This document shows, one piece after another, positions 63,715-64,000 of a stretch of DNA of 64,000 bases (the stretch's first letter is position 1; each line of letters starts with the position of its first letter). The notes beneath the pieces were generated by a model, which saw only the letters and a program-made list of their open reading frames with translations, did not search any database and was not told the origin of the DNA. A program made the position numbers and the translations under genes. The stretch is from assembly GCF_000720925.1 (NCBI RefSeq), contig NZ_JOEE01000011.1, forward strand, positions 30,874 through 94,873, given 5' to 3'. Source of the stretch: Phycicoccus jejuensis. GTDB taxonomy: Bacteria > Actinomycetota > Actinomycetes > Actinomycetales > Dermatophilaceae.

Positions 63715-64000
63715 ATGGACACCGAGACCCTCTCCCGCCGCATCGCGGGTCTGCGCGAGGAGTGCGCGCGGCTGGGTCGTGAGCTGGTCGAGCAGGGTCA
63801 CGGCCTGTCGCCGGAGGAGGCGTTCGCGCTCGCCGGGGAGCTGCAGGGTGTCGTGAACGCGGCCGAGGGAGCCACGGCGGTGGCGGGGGCGTGGGGCGCT
63901 CGGGTGGAGACGACGGTGCGCTCGGGCTCGTGGGAGCGGGTGCACCCGGTGGGGTTCGTCGACGCGATGGCCTCGACGCGGATGTCGCTCGCGACGGGGC
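63715..64000 (+). CDS. DUF222/HNH endonuclease, 5' part
   Basis: The first 95 codons are in the window; the gene continues past the edge. The protein begins MDTETLSRRIAGLREECARL and continues LSPEEAFALAGELQGVVNAA and VHPVGFVDAMASTRMSLATG, the usual opening of the DUF222 domain. In the 13E12-type family this precedes a C-terminal HNH nuclease domain, not visible here. These proteins are multicopy in Micrococcales and mycobacteria and several are DNA-damage induced. The SOS box in its promoter agrees. Confidence 0.8.
   Translation, partial: MDTETLSRRIAGLREECARLGRELVEQGHGLSPEEAFALAGELQGVVNAAEGATAVAGAWGARVETTVRSGSWERVHPVGFVDAMASTRMSLATG

Overview
The window is very GC-rich, with strong G/C bias at third codon positions, frequent GTG/TTG starts, ATGA/GTGA stop-start overlaps, mycothiol genes (mshB), an actinobacterial DUF3117 gene and a DUF222-type HNH endonuclease. 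This points to a high-GC actinobacterium. I infer the order Micrococcales (Intrasporangiaceae-like) from gene content; no rRNA or other phylogenetic marker was compared. I saw no rRNA, tRNA, CRISPR array or intact transposase.

Region 1 (about 1-16.9 kb) is accessory. It opens with the 3' end of a WD40/STAND-type protein, then a secreted TolB-like beta-propeller and an SGNH lipoprotein. Next come about 1.2 kb of decayed sequence (an apparent SGNH-hydrolase remnant and an array of helically phased GTCCGCA heptamers), a ZIP metal transporter and a MarR regulator. Divergent from marR is a 9.4-kb gene train: SDR, small membrane protein, GH15 glycosidase, GlcD/GlcF-type FAD/Fe-S oxidoreductase, pyruvate-oxidase-like ThDP enzyme and mandelate-racemase-type enolase. 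Nearly all its junctions are ATGA or GTGA overlaps. I read it as one regulated sugar/sugar-acid oxidation pathway; its substrate is unknown, and it is the best candidate for an undescribed system. A frameshifted lipoprotein gene and a small hypothetical gene close the region.

Region 2 (17-33 kb) holds a tandem universal stress protein, a secreted SGNH hydrolase, a PIG-L deacetylase, a DUF3311/MctP monocarboxylate symporter pair and malQ. An AbiEi-like gene follows, bracketed by two inverted copies of a palindromic repeat, then a glutamine amidotransferase-VIT-PCD operon and a five-gene oligopeptide/dipeptide ABC operon with a strong hairpin just after the binding-protein gene.

Region 3 (33-64 kb) is conserved core. 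Its order (typA, lpqW-like, mshB; ferredoxin, dapC; dapD/dapE, LOG, DivIVA-like, DUF3117; O-methyltransferase/sigE, rseA-like, htrA, tatB; mrp, DUF1003, MgtE_N-CBS) matches, as I recall it, the Mycobacterium tuberculosis Rv1165-Rv1233c interval, with lineage-specific insertions: VanW protein, secreted three-repeat protein, citrate synthase, DivIVA-membrane fusion and PIG-V-like mannosyltransferase. Themes are lysine/diaminopimelate synthesis, mycothiol, envelope glycosylation and envelope-stress control (sigE has its own ECF-type promoter). At least ten genes in the window have a TANNNT -10 element only 5-8 nt before the start codon, so leaderless mRNAs appear common. The window ends inside a DUF222 HNH endonuclease gene whose promoter spacer holds a perfect SOS (LexA) box.
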